NCBI RefSeq assembly: GCF_015234515.1
Contig: NZ_JADGMY010000031.1
Location: 41,989-105,988 of the forward strand
Origin: Cellulomonas sp.
GTDB taxonomy: Bacteria > Actinomycetota > Actinomycetes > Actinomycetales > Cellulomonadaceae
Reading direction: 5' to 3'
DNA: 64,000 nucleotides
The notes beneath the pieces are model-generated. The model had not been told where the DNA came from. It made no database searches and worked only from the letters and a program-made list of their open reading frames with translations. Below are positions 34,780-45,081 of this stretch, piece after piece (position 1 is the stretch's first letter; each line of letters starts with the position of its first letter). The position numbers and the translations under genes were made by a program.

Positions 34780-35996
34780 GCACGTCCACCCCGTCCGAGC
34801 AGCACGCCGCGAGCGTGCTGGTCATCAACTCCGGTTCGTCGTCCATCAAGTACCAGCTCGTCGACCCGGACAGCGGGCAGGCCATCGCGTCGGGCATCGT
34901 CGAGCAGATCGGCGAGGGCGTCGGGTCGGTCAAGCACGTCGCGCTCGGCTCGACGACCCGTCGTGAGCTGCCGGTGCCGGACCACGCCGAGGGGCTCCGG
35001 GTCGTGCTCGGGCTGTTCGACGAGATCGGTCCGGACCTCGAGGCGGCGCACGTCGTCGCCGTCGGTCACCGCGTGGTGCAGGGTGGTGCGCTCTTCGACG
35101 GCCCCGTGCTGGTCGACGCCGAGGTCGAGCGCCTCATCGAGGAGCTGGCGCCCCTGGCCCCCCTGCACAACCCGGCGAACCTCACGGGCATCCGCGTCGC
35201 ACAGGCCCTGCTGCCGGACGTCCCGCACGTCGTGGTCTTCGACACCGCGTTCTTCCGTCACCTGCCCGAGGCAGCGGCGACGTACGCGATCGACGCCGAC
35301 GTGGCGGCGACGCACCGGGTGCGTCGGTACGGCGCCCACGGCACGTCGCACCAGTACGTCTCGCGACAGGTCGCCGAGCTCGTGGGCCGCCCGCTGGCGG
35401 ACCTCAACCAGATCGTGCTGCACCTCGGCAACGGCGCGTCGGCGTCCGCCGTGCGCGGCGGGGTCGCAGCCGAGACGTCGATGGGCCTGACGCCGCTGGA
35501 GGGCCTGGTCATGGGGACGCGGTCGGGCGACATCGACCCCGCCGTCGTCGTCCACCTGCACCGCAACGCGGGCATGAGCATCGACGAGATCGACGACCTG
35601 CTCAACCGCCGCTCGGGCATCAAGGGCCTGTCGGGGGTGAACGACTTCCGCGCGCTGCACGACCTCGTCGAGCAGGGTGACGCCGGGGCGCGCCTCGCGC
35701 TCGACGTGTACCTGCACCGCCTGCGCAAGTACATCGGCGCGTACTACGCGGTGCTCGGCCGTGTGGACGTCATCGCCTTCACGGCGGGCGTCGGCGAGAA
35801 CGACGACATCGTCCGTGCGGGCGTGCTCACCGGGCTCGAGGGCCTCGGGATCGAGGTCGACCTCGAGCGCAACGCAGGCCGCAAGTCGGAGCCGACGGTC
35901 ATCTCGCCCGACGGCGCGCGGGTCACGGTGATGGTGGTGCCGACCAACGAGGAGCTGGCGATCGCACGCCAGGCACTGGAGGTCGTCGGCGCCTGA
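34776..35996 (+). CDS. ackA: Acetate kinase
   Basis: The 406-residue enzyme makes acetate and ATP from acetyl phosphate and ADP. Motifs are VLVINSGSSSIKYQL (N-terminal ATPase fold), VGHRVVQGG, FDTAFF, YGAHGTSHQYVS, GNGASASA, MGLTPLEGLVMGTRSGDIDP and FTAGVGEND, all as in AckA. The ATG overlaps the Pta stop; GGAGGA precedes it. With Pta and phosphoketolase it completes the acetyl-phosphate branch. Confidence 0.97.
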   Translation: MSTSTPSEQHAASVLVINSGSSSIKYQLVDPDSGQAIASGIVEQIGEGVGSVKHVALGSTTRRELPVPDHAEGLRVVLGLFDEIGPDLEAAHVVAVGHRVVQGGALFDGPVLVDAEVERLIEELAPLAPLHNPANLTGIRVAQALLPDVPHVVVFDTAFFRHLPEAAATYAIDADVAATHRVRRYGAHGTSHQYVSRQVAELVGRPLADLNQIVLHLGNGASASAVRGGVAAETSMGLTPLEGLVMGTRSGDIDPAVVVHLHRNAGMSIDEIDDLLNRRSGIKGLSGVNDFRALHDLVEQGDAGARLALDVYLHRLRKYIGAYYAVLGRVDVIAFTAGVGENDDIVRAGVLTGLEGLGIEVDLERNAGRKSEPTVISPDGARVTVMVVPTNEELAIARQALEVVGA

Positions 35997-36012
35997 GCCG
36001 CACGACGCGACG

Positions 36013-36056
36013 GATCGCCCTGTCACCCCCGGCACCCCGGGGGTGACAGGGCGATC
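36013..36056 (+). terminator. terminator of the xfp-pta-ackA operon
   Basis: A perfect inverted repeat (GATCGCCCTGTCACCCCCGG and its complement) flanks a short loop, 17 bp after the ackA stop. It lies between convergent genes and is the strongest hairpin in this part of the window. Confidence 0.85.
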
Positions 36057-36071
36057 TGCTGTCGTCGCCGG

Positions 36072-37685
36072 TCAGGGCAGGCGGAGGCTGCGCTCGAGCT
36101 GCAGGAGGCGGGTGAGCACGCGCGGCCAGACCTCGGTGCCGAGCTCGTGGACCTGGCGCATGCCGAGCCCGCGCCCGGTGTGGACACCGTGCTGGGCCAC
36201 CACCGCCTGCGTCCACGTCGTCTCCCACAGGCCCTCGCGCCCGTGGCGGCGCCCGTACCCCGACGCGCCGACACCGCCGATCGGCGCGCCGACGCTCCCC
36301 CACAGCAGATGGTGCGTGTCGTTGACGACCACCGCACCGGCCCGCACCCGCGCCGCGAGCACCGCCCCCCGCGCCGACGAGCGCGTCCACACGCCGGCCA
36401 CGAGGCCCAGCTCGGAGTCGTTCATGGCGGCGACCGCCTCGTCGTCGGACGCCACCGGGTACACGGCGACGACGGGCCCGAACGTCTCCTCGCGGTAGGC
36501 CCGGGCCGGTGGCGGCACGTCGGCCAGCACCGTCGGCTCGTAGAAGTACGGGCCCAGGTCGGGCCGCTGCTCGCCACCCACGAGGACGGTCGCGCCGTGC
36601 CCCACGGCGTCCTCCACGTGCTCGACGACGCGCGCGAGCTGCGCGGGACCGACGAGCGAGCCCATGTCGGAGCGGTAGTCGAGGCCCGGGCCCAGGCGCA
36701 GCGCGGCCGTGCGGCGCACGAGCGCGGCCAGGAAGGCCTCCCGCACCTGCTCGTGCACGTAGATCCGCTCGATGCTCGCGCACAGCTGGCCCGCCGACCC
36801 GAAGCAGGCGCGCACCGCGCCCTCGGCGGCGGCCTCGACGTCGACGTCCGCCGCGACGTACATCGCGTTCTTGCCGCCGAGCTCGAGGGTGACCGGGACC
36901 CCGAGCTCACCCGCGCGCCCCGCGAACACCCGGCCCGACCGGGTCGAACCGGTGAACCCGGCGTGGGCGACGTGCTCCAGCAGGGCCATCCCGACGTCCG
37001 GTCCGCCGACCACGACCTGCAGGAGGTCCTCCGGCAGGCCGGCGTCCTCGAGCAGCTCGGCGCACCACAGGAGCGTGAGGGCGGTCTGCGGGTCCGCACG
37101 CAGCAGCACCGCGTTGCCGGCGACGAGCGCGGTCAGCGAGTCCCCCAGCCCGAGCGAGAGCGGGTAGTTCCAGGGGGTGACGATGCCGACGACGCCGACG
37201 GGGTGACGCAGGACGCGCGCCGACGCGAACGGGCCGGTCAGCGCGCGCACGCTGCGCGGCGCCAGGAGCCGGCGCGCGCGCAGCGCGTAGTAGCGCGCCG
37301 TGTTCGCGGCCTCGCCGAGCTCCTCCCACGCGTGGGTGCGCGCCTTGCCGGTCTCGACCTGCAGCAGGTCGAGGACGTCGGACTGGCGCTCGAGGAGCAG
37401 GTCGTGCACCCGCAGCAGCACCGCGGCGCGCTCGGCGACGGGGCGCGCGGCCCACAGACGCTGCGCGGCGCGGGCCCGGCGGGCCGCGTCCGGCAGGTCG
37501 TCGACGCCGGTCAGGGGGACGGCCGCGATGGGCGCGCCGGTGAACGGGGCGATGGACGCGGACGTCGCGTGCCCAGGGCTCGCGACGACGCGGGCCAGGA
37601 GCGGGCGGATGTCGTCCGGCTCCAGCACGTACGTGGCGAGCGGGTCGGTCTCCGGGTCCTGCAGGTCGGCATGCTCGTGCGCCAT
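36072..37685 (-). CDS. NAD(P)-dependent aldehyde dehydrogenase (succinate-semialdehyde type)
   Basis: The 537-residue product has the ALDH fold with VVGIVTPWNYPLSLGLGDSL (cofactor site), VTLELGGKNAMYVAADVD (catalytic Glu), GSAGQLCASIERIYV (catalytic Cys) and EETFGPVVAVYPV. The SIERIYV form after the Cys and the overall layout resemble actinobacterial GabD2-type succinate-semialdehyde dehydrogenases, but the substrate is not provable. TAGCCT ends 6 nt before the ATG, suggesting leaderless translation. It stands alone, divergent from the ribbon-helix-helix gene. Confidence 0.9.
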   Translation of the reverse strand: MAHEHADLQDPETDPLATYVLEPDDIRPLLARVVASPGHATSASIAPFTGAPIAAVPLTGVDDLPDAARRARAAQRLWAARPVAERAAVLLRVHDLLLERQSDVLDLLQVETGKARTHAWEELGEAANTARYYALRARRLLAPRSVRALTGPFASARVLRHPVGVVGIVTPWNYPLSLGLGDSLTALVAGNAVLLRADPQTALTLLWCAELLEDAGLPEDLLQVVVGGPDVGMALLEHVAHAGFTGSTRSGRVFAGRAGELGVPVTLELGGKNAMYVAADVDVEAAAEGAVRACFGSAGQLCASIERIYVHEQVREAFLAALVRRTAALRLGPGLDYRSDMGSLVGPAQLARVVEHVEDAVGHGATVLVGGEQRPDLGPYFYEPTVLADVPPPARAYREETFGPVVAVYPVASDDEAVAAMNDSELGLVAGVWTRSSARGAVLAARVRAGAVVVNDTHHLLWGSVGAPIGGVGASGYGRRHGREGLWETTWTQAVVAQHGVHTGRGLGMRQVHELGTEVWPRVLTRLLQLERSLRLP

Positions 37686-37789
37686 CGCGTCAGGCTACGC
37701 CGGGCCTGCGAGGCGGGCGCCCGGCGCGCCGCGTGGGGTGCCCGGGCCGGGCAGACCCGGGACCATCGGGCGACGAGATTGACGCCACG

Positions 37790-37831
37790 TTGACATTGTG
37801 GTGACGTCACAATGGTGTCATGCTGACGTCA
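37790..37831 (+). promoter_or_regulatory. promoter/operator of the RHH regulator operon
   Basis: A TTGACA box starts at 37790. Around it lie overlapping palindromes: a central TGACGTCA (37802-37809), an inverted pair CATTG/CAATG around it, and a second TGACGTCA at 37824-37831 that overlaps the ATG. The dense repeats within 15 bp of the start codon look like a site for autorepression by the encoded ribbon-helix-helix protein. Confidence 0.5.
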
Positions 37832-38352
37832 TGGACCTGACCCGCTATGTCGACGACCTGCAGGACCGGCTCGCCACGGCGGCCGACATCGGCGGCGACG
37901 ACGCGCGGCGGCTCGCCCAGCGCCTCACCGCCCCGCTGGACGCGGCGGTGCGGCTCGTCCTGCTCGACGCCCTGACCGCTGCCGCCGGGGAGATCTCCGC
38001 CGAGCTGGCACCCGGGTCCGTCGACGTGCGGCTGCGCGCCGGCGCCCCGGAGTTCGTGGTCGACGCCGGCACCCCGACGGACCGGACCGGGACCCCGGCG
38101 CCCACCGCGCCCGCACCGGCCGACGCCGCCGCCCCCGAGACCGACGAGGGCACCACGACGCGCACGACGCTGCGCCTGCCGGACCACCTCAAGGCCCAGG
38201 TCGAGGTCGCCGCCTCGCGCGAGGGCCTCTCCGTGAACTCCTGGCTCGTCCGCGCGGTCGCGTGCGCGCTCGACCACCCCGCAGGACGCGCGTCCCCGCA
38301 GCCGCGCACCGACCCGCGCGCCGCGAACCGACTCACCGGCTGGGTGCGCTGA
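37831..38352 (+). CDS. ribbon-helix-helix (HicB-like) regulator
   Basis: The 173-residue product has an N-terminal helical part, an Ala/Pro-rich linker, and a C-terminal ribbon-helix-helix domain with TTTRTTLRLPDHLKAQVEVAAS and LSVNSWLVRAV, as in HicB/Arc-type DNA-binding proteins. No toxin gene is adjacent, so a toxin-antitoxin role is unlikely; it is better seen as the regulator of the DUF4097/ABC operon. ATG 37831 is chosen over an upstream frame because the palindromes upstream look regulatory. Confidence 0.8.
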   Translation: MDLTRYVDDLQDRLATAADIGGDDARRLAQRLTAPLDAAVRLVLLDALTAAAGEISAELAPGSVDVRLRAGAPEFVVDAGTPTDRTGTPAPTAPAPADAAAPETDEGTTTRTTLRLPDHLKAQVEVAASREGLSVNSWLVRAVACALDHPAGRASPQPRTDPRAANRLTGWVR

Positions 38353-38409
38353 GCAGCGTCCGACACCCCGCCGCCCGACACCACCGCCCGCGACCTCCTG
38401 GAGCCCCGC

Positions 38410-39252
38410 ATGCCCACGTTCCCCGCCACCGCGCCCGTCCCGGTCGTCGTCGACGTGCCGTTCGGCAACCTGCACGTCGTCGCGAGCGACCGTGACGACG
38501 TCGTCGTGACCGTCCTGCCCGCCGACGCCACCAAGGCCGGATCCGTGCGCGCCGCCGAGGAGACGCGCGTCGAGCGCCAGGGCGACGCGGTGGCGATCGT
38601 CTACCCGGCCGCGTGGCGGCAGTACGTGATGCCGTTCAGCGCCGGTGGCGCCCGCGTGACCATCGAGGTCCCCACCGGGTCGGACCTCAGCGGCAAGGCC
38701 GGCTCGCTGTACGCCGAGGGCCGGCTCGGCACCGTCGACCTGCGGCTCAACGGCGGCGACGCCCGGCTCGACGACGTCGCTCGCCTGGACCTCGACGTGA
38801 GCGCGGGCTCGGTCGTCGTGGGGCACGTGACCGACCGCGCCAGGGTGCGGGCCGGCGCCGGGAGCGTCCGCATCGCCGCGCTGACGGGCGACGGCGAGGT
38901 CCACGCCCGCAACGGCGGCACCTCCGTCGGCGCGGTCACCGGGTCGCTGCAGGTCGCCGGCGTGCACGGCGACGTCGTCGTCGGCACGGTACGCGGCACC
39001 GTCACCGCCAAGGCGGCCGCCGGCGGCATCCGCATCGAGCGCGTGGAGTCGGGCGCGCTCACCCTCACGACGTCGTACGGCTCGATCGAGGTCGGCGTCC
39101 CGCAGGGCACGGCCGCCTGGCTCGACGTGGCCTCGAAGCACGGCACCGTCCGCAACGACCTGACCGCGAGCGACCGCCCGGCCGACGGCGACGCCACCGT
39201 CGAGGTCCACGCCGGCACCGGGTACGGCGACGTGCTCGTCCGCCGCCCCTGA
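38410..39252 (+). CDS. DUF4097-family beta-helix protein
   Basis: The 280-residue product consists of repeated short beta strands with alternating GS/GD turns (GSLYAEGRLGTVDLRLNGGD, GSVRIAALTGDGEVHARNG, SYGSIEVGVPQGTAAWLDV). This is the pattern of DUF4097 adhesin-like beta-helix proteins. No signal peptide is present, so it is probably cytoplasmic or membrane-associated. It sits 58 bp after the RHH regulator and 43 bp before a drug-type ABC transporter, a combination common in actinobacteria. Confidence 0.85.
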   Translation: MPTFPATAPVPVVVDVPFGNLHVVASDRDDVVVTVLPADATKAGSVRAAEETRVERQGDAVAIVYPAAWRQYVMPFSAGGARVTIEVPTGSDLSGKAGSLYAEGRLGTVDLRLNGGDARLDDVARLDLDVSAGSVVVGHVTDRARVRAGAGSVRIAALTGDGEVHARNGGTSVGAVTGSLQVAGVHGDVVVGTVRGTVTAKAAAGGIRIERVESGALTLTTSYGSIEVGVPQGTAAWLDVASKHGTVRNDLTASDRPADGDATVEVHAGTGYGDVLVRRP

Positions 39253-39294
39253 GCCACACCGTCCCGCCCGCACCCGACCCGCCCGGAGGACCTC

Positions 39295-40058
<764 letters not shown>

Positions 40059-40059
<1 letters not shown>

Positions 40060-40883
40060 TGACCACCGCGACGCTCGTCCCCACCAGCGGCGCCCGCCCG
40101 CTGACGGACATGCTGACGATGCTGCGACGCAACCTGCTGCGCGCGGTGCGCTACCCCGGCCTGACCAGCTTCACCGTGATGATCCCCGTCCTGCTGCTCC
40201 TGCTGTTCGTGTTCGTCTTCGGCGGCGCGATCGGCGCGGGCGTCGCTCCGGGGGTCACGGCGGGCGCCGCCGGACGGGCGGTGTACCTCGACTACATCAC
40301 GCCGGCGATCCTGCTGTTCGCGGTCCTCGGCGCGGCGCAGAGCGTCGCGATCACCGCCGCGATGGACGCGCACAGCGGGATCATGGCGCGGTTCCGGACC
40401 ATGGCGATCGCACCGGGCTCGGTGCTGGGCGGACCGGTCCTCGGCACCGTGGTCCAGGGCGTGCTCGCCGTGGCCGTCGTGCTGGCGCTGGCCGTCGCGC
40501 TCGGGTTCCGCCCGGGAGCCGGTGCGCTGGACTGGCTCGCGCTCCTCGGCCTCGTCGCGCTGGCCACGTTCGCGACGAGCTGGCTGTGCGTCGCGATGGG
40601 GCTCGCCGCGCCGTCGGTGGAGACCGCGTCCAACACGCCGATGCTGCTGACCGCGCTGCCGTTCCTCGGCACCGGGTTCGTCCCCCTGGAGACGCTGCCG
40701 ACGCCGGTGCGCGCCTTCGCCGAGCACCAGCCGTTCACGCCCGTCGTCGAGACGGTGCGCTCCCTGCTCGCGGGCACCGCTCCCGAGGTCTCGACGACGC
40801 TCCTCTCCGTCGGCTGGTGCGTCGCGATCGCCGCCGTCGGGTACGCGTGGTCCCACGTCCTCTACCGCCGGGAGCGCCGCTGA
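40059..40883 (+). CDS. DrrB-type ABC-2 permease
   Basis: The 274-residue product has six helices of the ABC-2 family: PVLLLLLFVFVFGGAIG, ITPAILLFAVLGAAQSVAIT, VVQGVLAVAVVLALAVALGF, WLALLGLVALATFATSWLCV and a C-terminal helix, plus the family's GTGFVPLETLPTPVRAFAEHQPFTP segment. The start overlaps the ATPase stop (TGATG). It forms the export channel with the ATPase encoded before it. Confidence 0.92.
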
Positions 40884-40926
40884 CGGATGTTGCCCACGTC
40901 ACTCCGACCGCCGTGCGACGATGCCG

Positions 40927-40944
40927 TAAGGTAAGCCTTGCCTA
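40927..40944 (+). promoter_or_regulatory. IdeR/DtxR iron box
   Basis: TAAGGTAAGCCTTGCCTA agrees at 13 of 18 positions with the IdeR/DtxR consensus and is itself an inverted repeat. It lies 73 bp before the iron-siderophore binding protein gene, where it should repress transcription when iron is plentiful. Confidence 0.8.
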
Positions 40945-41016
40945 CAGAGCCTGCATCCGCGGGCCCGTCGGGGCCGTCTCGCCCCACGACGACAGCGAAC
41001 CTCTGCGAAGGACATC

Positions 41017-42075
41017 ATGCGCACTGCGCCCTCCCGCCGTGTCTGGCGACCGCTGGTCGCCGCGACGGCCGCCTCGCTCCTGCTCGCCGCCTGCGCCGCC
41101 GACGGTGGCACCGAGCCGACCGACGACGCGACGTCCGACACCGCCTCGGCCGCCTTCCCCGTGACGATCACGAGCACGTTCGGCGAGACCACGATCGACG
41201 AGGAGCCCACGGCGGTCGCCACCGTCAACTGGGGCAACCACGACGTGCCGCTCGCGCTGGGCATCGTGCCGGTCGGGTTCCCGAAGGCGACCTACGGCGA
41301 CAACGACGACGACGGCGTGCACCCCTGGACGTACGAGGCGCTCGAGGCGCTCGACGCGACGGGTGACGACCTGCCGGTGCTGTTCGACGAGACCGACGGG
41401 ATCCCGTTCGAGGACGTCAACAACACGGCGCCCGACGTGGTGCTCGCGGCGTACTCCGGGCTCACCGAGGACGACTTCTCGACGCTGTCGCAGATCGCGC
41501 CGACCGTGTCGTTCCCCGAGTACGCCTGGGGCACCAACTGGAAGGACATGGCGCTCATCAACGGCGAGGCGCTCGGGCGCAAGGCCGAGGCGCAGCAGCT
41601 CGTCGACGACGTCCTGGCACAGATCGACGACGCGCTCGCGGAGCGCCCCGACATCGAGGGCAAGACCGTCGCGTACACGTGGGTCGACCCGGCCGACCCG
41701 AGCACGATCGGGGTGTACACGCCGCTCGACGCGCGCGTGCAGCTCCTCGACGACCTGGGCATGACGACCGCGCCCTCGGTGGTCGAGCTCGCCGGCGACA
41801 CGGACCAGTTCTTCGTGAACCTGGCCGCCGAGCAGGCCGACACCCTCGCGGACGCCGACGTGCTCGTCACCTACGGCGACGACACCACCCTGGCGACGAT
41901 GCAGGCCGACCCGCTGCTCAACAAGATCCCGGCCGTCGCGCGCGGCTCGGTCGTCGTGGTCCCGGACGCCGACCCGCTGGCCTCGGCCACGTCCGGCCCG
42001 ACCATCCTGTCGGTGCCGTGGGCGCTCGACGCGTACCTCGACCTGTTCCAGGCCGCGGCCGCCCAGGTCGGATGA
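41017..42075 (+). CDS. Iron-siderophore ABC transporter binding lipoprotein
   Basis: The 352-residue product has a lipobox LLAAC (Cys26) and the two-lobed Fe3+-siderophore binding domain (FepB/FecB-like): TITSTFGETTIDEEPTAVAT, APDVVLAAYSGLTEDDFSTL, TVSFPEYAWGTNWKDMALIN and TILSVPWALDAYLDLF. It delivers ferric siderophore to the FecCD-type permeases encoded downstream. The IdeR box lies just upstream and the stop overlaps the next start (ATGA). Confidence 0.92.
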   Translation: MRTAPSRRVWRPLVAATAASLLLAACAADGGTEPTDDATSDTASAAFPVTITSTFGETTIDEEPTAVATVNWGNHDVPLALGIVPVGFPKATYGDNDDDGVHPWTYEALEALDATGDDLPVLFDETDGIPFEDVNNTAPDVVLAAYSGLTEDDFSTLSQIAPTVSFPEYAWGTNWKDMALINGEALGRKAEAQQLVDDVLAQIDDALAERPDIEGKTVAYTWVDPADPSTIGVYTPLDARVQLLDDLGMTTAPSVVELAGDTDQFFVNLAAEQADTLADADVLVTYGDDTTLATMQADPLLNKIPAVARGSVVVVPDADPLASATSGPTILSVPWALDAYLDLFQAAAAQVG

Positions 42076-43127
42076 CACTCACCGCCACGGCAGGGACGCC
42101 GGGCACACCCCTCGCGGTGCGCCCGGCGTCCCTGCGCCGTCGGCGCGTGCTGGGCATGGCCGCGTGCGGCCTCGCGGTCCTGCTGGCCGCCGTGGCGTCC
42201 CTCGCGTTCGGGGCCCGCGTCGTGGGCTGGTCCGACGTCCTCGCCGGCGTGCTGCACCCCGACACCAACGACATCGCGCAGGCCGCCGTGCGGTCCCGCG
42301 TCGCCCGCACGCTCCTCGGGCTGCTCGTCGGTGCCGCGCTCGGCGTCGGCGGTGCGGTGCTGCAGGGGCTGACGCGCAACCCGCTGGCCGACCCCGCACT
42401 CCTGGGCATCAGCTCCGGGGCGTCGCTCGCCGTGGTCCTGGGGATCATGCTGCTGGGCATGTCCACGCTCACGCAGTACGTGTGGATGGCGTTCCTCGGG
42501 GCCGCGCTCGCCTCCGTCGTCGTGTACGCGATCGGGTCCCTCGGACGTGAGGGCGCGACCCCGCTCAAGCTCGCGCTCGCCGGGGCCGCGACGACGGCCG
42601 CGCTCGGCTCGGGCGTGTCCATGGTGCTGCTCTCGCGCACCGACGTGCTCGACACCTTCCGCTTCTGGCAGGTCGGTTCCCTGGGGCGGGCCTCGTTCGC
42701 CGAGATCGCGCAGGTCCTGCCGTTCCTCGCCGTGGGTGCCGTCCTCGCCGTGGGGTGCGCGCGCGGCATGGACGCCATCGCGCTGGGCGACGACGTCGCC
42801 GTCGGGCTGGGTCAGCGCGTGGGCGCGATCCGCGCCGTCGGTGGTGCCGCCGCCGTGCTGCTGTGCGGCACCGCGGTGGCCGTCGCCGGACCCATCGGGT
42901 TCGTCGGCCTGGTCATCCCGCACCTGGCCCGCACGTTCACCGGCCCGAGCCACCGCTGGCTGCTGCCCGCCTCCGCCGCGCTCGGTGCGGCGCTCCTGCT
43001 GGCCGCCGACGTCGTCGGGCGCGTCGTGGCCCGACCGCAGGAGATCGAGGTCGGCATCGTCACCGCCGTGCTCGGCGCCCCCGTCTTCATCGCCATCATC
43101 CGACGGCACAAGGTGGCGGCGCTGTGA
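42072..43127 (+). CDS. FecCD-type siderophore permease, first subunit
   Basis: The 351-residue product has about nine or ten helices with the family's RVARTLLGLLVGAALGVGGA, LQGLTRNPLADPALLGISSGA and GPIGFVGLVIPHLARTFTG (ATPase-coupling) segments. ATG 42072 overlaps the upstream stop and the GTG of the next gene overlaps its own stop, so the four genes form a coupled operon. Confidence 0.92.
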   Translation: MTLTATAGTPGTPLAVRPASLRRRRVLGMAACGLAVLLAAVASLAFGARVVGWSDVLAGVLHPDTNDIAQAAVRSRVARTLLGLLVGAALGVGGAVLQGLTRNPLADPALLGISSGASLAVVLGIMLLGMSTLTQYVWMAFLGAALASVVVYAIGSLGREGATPLKLALAGAATTAALGSGVSMVLLSRTDVLDTFRFWQVGSLGRASFAEIAQVLPFLAVGAVLAVGCARGMDAIALGDDVAVGLGQRVGAIRAVGGAAAVLLCGTAVAVAGPIGFVGLVIPHLARTFTGPSHRWLLPASAALGAALLLAADVVGRVVARPQEIEVGIVTAVLGAPVFIAIIRRHKVAAL

Positions 43128-44176
43128 CCGCCGTCCTGGCGGCGGACCGCCCCGCCGGCAGCGTCGTCGCCCACGGTCGCCGCGTCCGTGCGCGCCGGCA
43201 CCGCACCGTGCTGGTCGTGCTCGTCCTGGCGGTCGTCGCCGTCGCCGTCGTCGCGCTGTGCGTCGGCCAGCGGTCGTACGCACCGTCCGAGGTGCTGCGC
43301 GTGCTGCTCGGCGAGCAGGTGCCCGGCGCGTCGTTCAACGTCGGGGTGCTGCGTGCACCGCGCGTGCTGACCGGGATCCTCGTCGGCGTCGCGTTCGGCA
43401 TGGGCGGCGTCGTGTTCCAGACGATGCTGCGCAACCCCCTGGCGAGCCCCGACATCATCGGCGTGAGCGCCGGGTCCAGCGCGGCCGCCGTCGTGGCGAT
43501 CACGATGTTCGGCCTGTCCGGCGCGGCCCTGTCCGTCGTGGCCGTCGTCGCCGGGCTCGCCGTCGCCGCCACGATCTACGCGCTGTCGTGGCGCAGCGGC
43601 GTGCAGGGGGCCCGGCTCGTCCTCATCGGCATCGCCGTCGGCGCGATGCTCGACTCCGTCATCGGCTACGCGATGACCCGGGCGGGCATCTACGACGCGA
43701 ACGAGGCGCTGCGGTGGCTGACCGGCTCCCTCAACTCCGCGTTCTGGCCCGGGGTCGGCCCCCTCGCCGTCGCCCTCGCGATCCTGGTCCCGGTCCTGCT
43801 GGTCCTGGCACGGCGGCTGCCCGCGCTGGAGCTCGGCGACGACGCCGCCGCCGGGCTCGGGGTGTCACCGGACCGCTCACGGCTCGCGCTGCTGCTCGTC
43901 GCCGTCGCCGTGATCGCCGTCGCGACCGCGGCGACCGGGCCCATCGCCTTCGTCGCCTTCCTGTCGGGGCCGATCGCCCACCGCCTGGTGCGTGGCACGG
44001 GTGCCCTCCTCGTGCCCGCCGCGCTGGTCGGCGCCCTCCTCGTCCTGGTGGCCGACCTCGTCGGGCAGCACCTGCTCGTGCACCGCTTCCCCGTCGGCGT
44101 CGTCACCGGCGTCCTGGGCGCGCCCTACCTGCTCTGGCTGCTGGCCAGGACCAACCGATCCGGAGGCTCCCTGTGA
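43124..44176 (+). CDS. FecCD-type siderophore permease, second subunit
   Basis: The 350-residue product is a paralogue of the gene before it: RVLTGILVGVAFGMGGVVFQ, LRNPLASPDIIGVSAGSSAA, then GPIAFVAFLSGPIAHRLVRG. The two permeases form a heterodimer. GTG 43124 overlaps the preceding stop and the stop overlaps the ATPase start, both by 4 nt. Confidence 0.92.
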   Translation: MTAVLAADRPAGSVVAHGRRVRARRHRTVLVVLVLAVVAVAVVALCVGQRSYAPSEVLRVLLGEQVPGASFNVGVLRAPRVLTGILVGVAFGMGGVVFQTMLRNPLASPDIIGVSAGSSAAAVVAITMFGLSGAALSVVAVVAGLAVAATIYALSWRSGVQGARLVLIGIAVGAMLDSVIGYAMTRAGIYDANEALRWLTGSLNSAFWPGVGPLAVALAILVPVLLVLARRLPALELGDDAAAGLGVSPDRSRLALLLVAVAVIAVATAATGPIAFVAFLSGPIAHRLVRGTGALLVPAALVGALLVLVADLVGQHLLVHRFPVGVVTGVLGAPYLLWLLARTNRSGGSL

Positions 44177-45051
44177 CGGACCCCGTGCACACCCTCGCGG
44201 TCGAGGGAATCACCGTCGGGTACGACGACCGGGTGGTCGTGCACGACATGACCCTCGAGATCGAGCCCGGCGCGGTCACCGCGATCGTCGGCGCCAACGG
44301 CTGCGGCAAGTCCACGCTGCTGCGGGCGATGGCGCGCCTGCTGCCCGCGCGCACCGGTGCCGTCCTGCTCGACGGCACACCGATCGACACCATGAGGTCG
44401 CGCGACGTCGCGACGGTGCTCGGGCTGCTGCCGCAGGCGCCCGTGTGTCCCGAGGGCATCGCCGTGGCCGACCTCGTCGGGCGCGGCCGGTACCCGCACC
44501 AGGGCTGGTTCCGGCGCTGGACGACGCAGGACGACGAGGTCGTCGAGCAGGCGCTCGTCGCCACGGACATCCTCGACCTCGCGGACCGGTCGGTCGACGA
44601 GCTGTCCGGCGGTCAGCGCCAGCGCGTGTGGATCGCGATGGCCCTCGCGCAGCAGACCGACGTGCTGCTCCTCGACGAGCCGACGACGTTCCTCGACGTC
44701 GCCCACCAGGTCGACGTGCTCGACCTCCTCGTCGACCTCAACCGCGACCGCGGCACGACGATCGTCATGGTCCTGCACGACCTCAACCTCGCCGCGCGGT
44801 ACGCCGACCACCTCGTCGCACTCACCGACGGACGGCTCTACGCGCAGGGTGACCCCTCGGACATCGTGACCGAGCAGATGGTGCAGGACGTCTTCGGCAT
44901 GGCCTCGCGCGTCGTGCCGGACCCCGTCACGGGCTCTCCGCTGGTGCTGCCCCTGGGCCGGCACCACGCGTCTGCGGCGACCGTCCGCAGGTTCGGGCAC
45001 GGCCCGTCGGCCGCGCCCACCGAGCTGCCGGTGGCCGTGCCCGCACCGTGA
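44173..45051 (+). CDS. Siderophore ABC transporter ATPase (FecE-like)
   Basis: The 292-residue ATPase has Walker A GANGCGKSTLLRAM, signature ELSGGQRQRVWIAMALAQ, Walker B DVLLLDEPTTFLDVAHQ and switch VLHDLNLAARYADH, the typical FecE/FhuC wording. The C-terminal tail of about 35 residues is unusually long and Ala/Pro-rich. It completes a binding protein-permease-permease-ATPase importer under an iron box. It ends convergently with guaB3, with only 30 bp between and no clear terminator. Confidence 0.93.
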   Translation: MTDPVHTLAVEGITVGYDDRVVVHDMTLEIEPGAVTAIVGANGCGKSTLLRAMARLLPARTGAVLLDGTPIDTMRSRDVATVLGLLPQAPVCPEGIAVADLVGRGRYPHQGWFRRWTTQDDEVVEQALVATDILDLADRSVDELSGGQRQRVWIAMALAQQTDVLLLDEPTTFLDVAHQVDVLDLLVDLNRDRGTTIVMVLHDLNLAARYADHLVALTDGRLYAQGDPSDIVTEQMVQDVFGMASRVVPDPVTGSPLVLPLGRHHASAATVRRFGHGPSAAPTELPVAVPAP

Positions 45052-45081
45052 CCACCACGGCGCGGGCGTCGACCCTCGCCG

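Noticed and set aside
37831..38352. Antitoxin of a toxin-antitoxin pair
   Set aside because: No small toxin-like gene overlaps or adjoins; the next genes encode a DUF4097 protein and a transporter.
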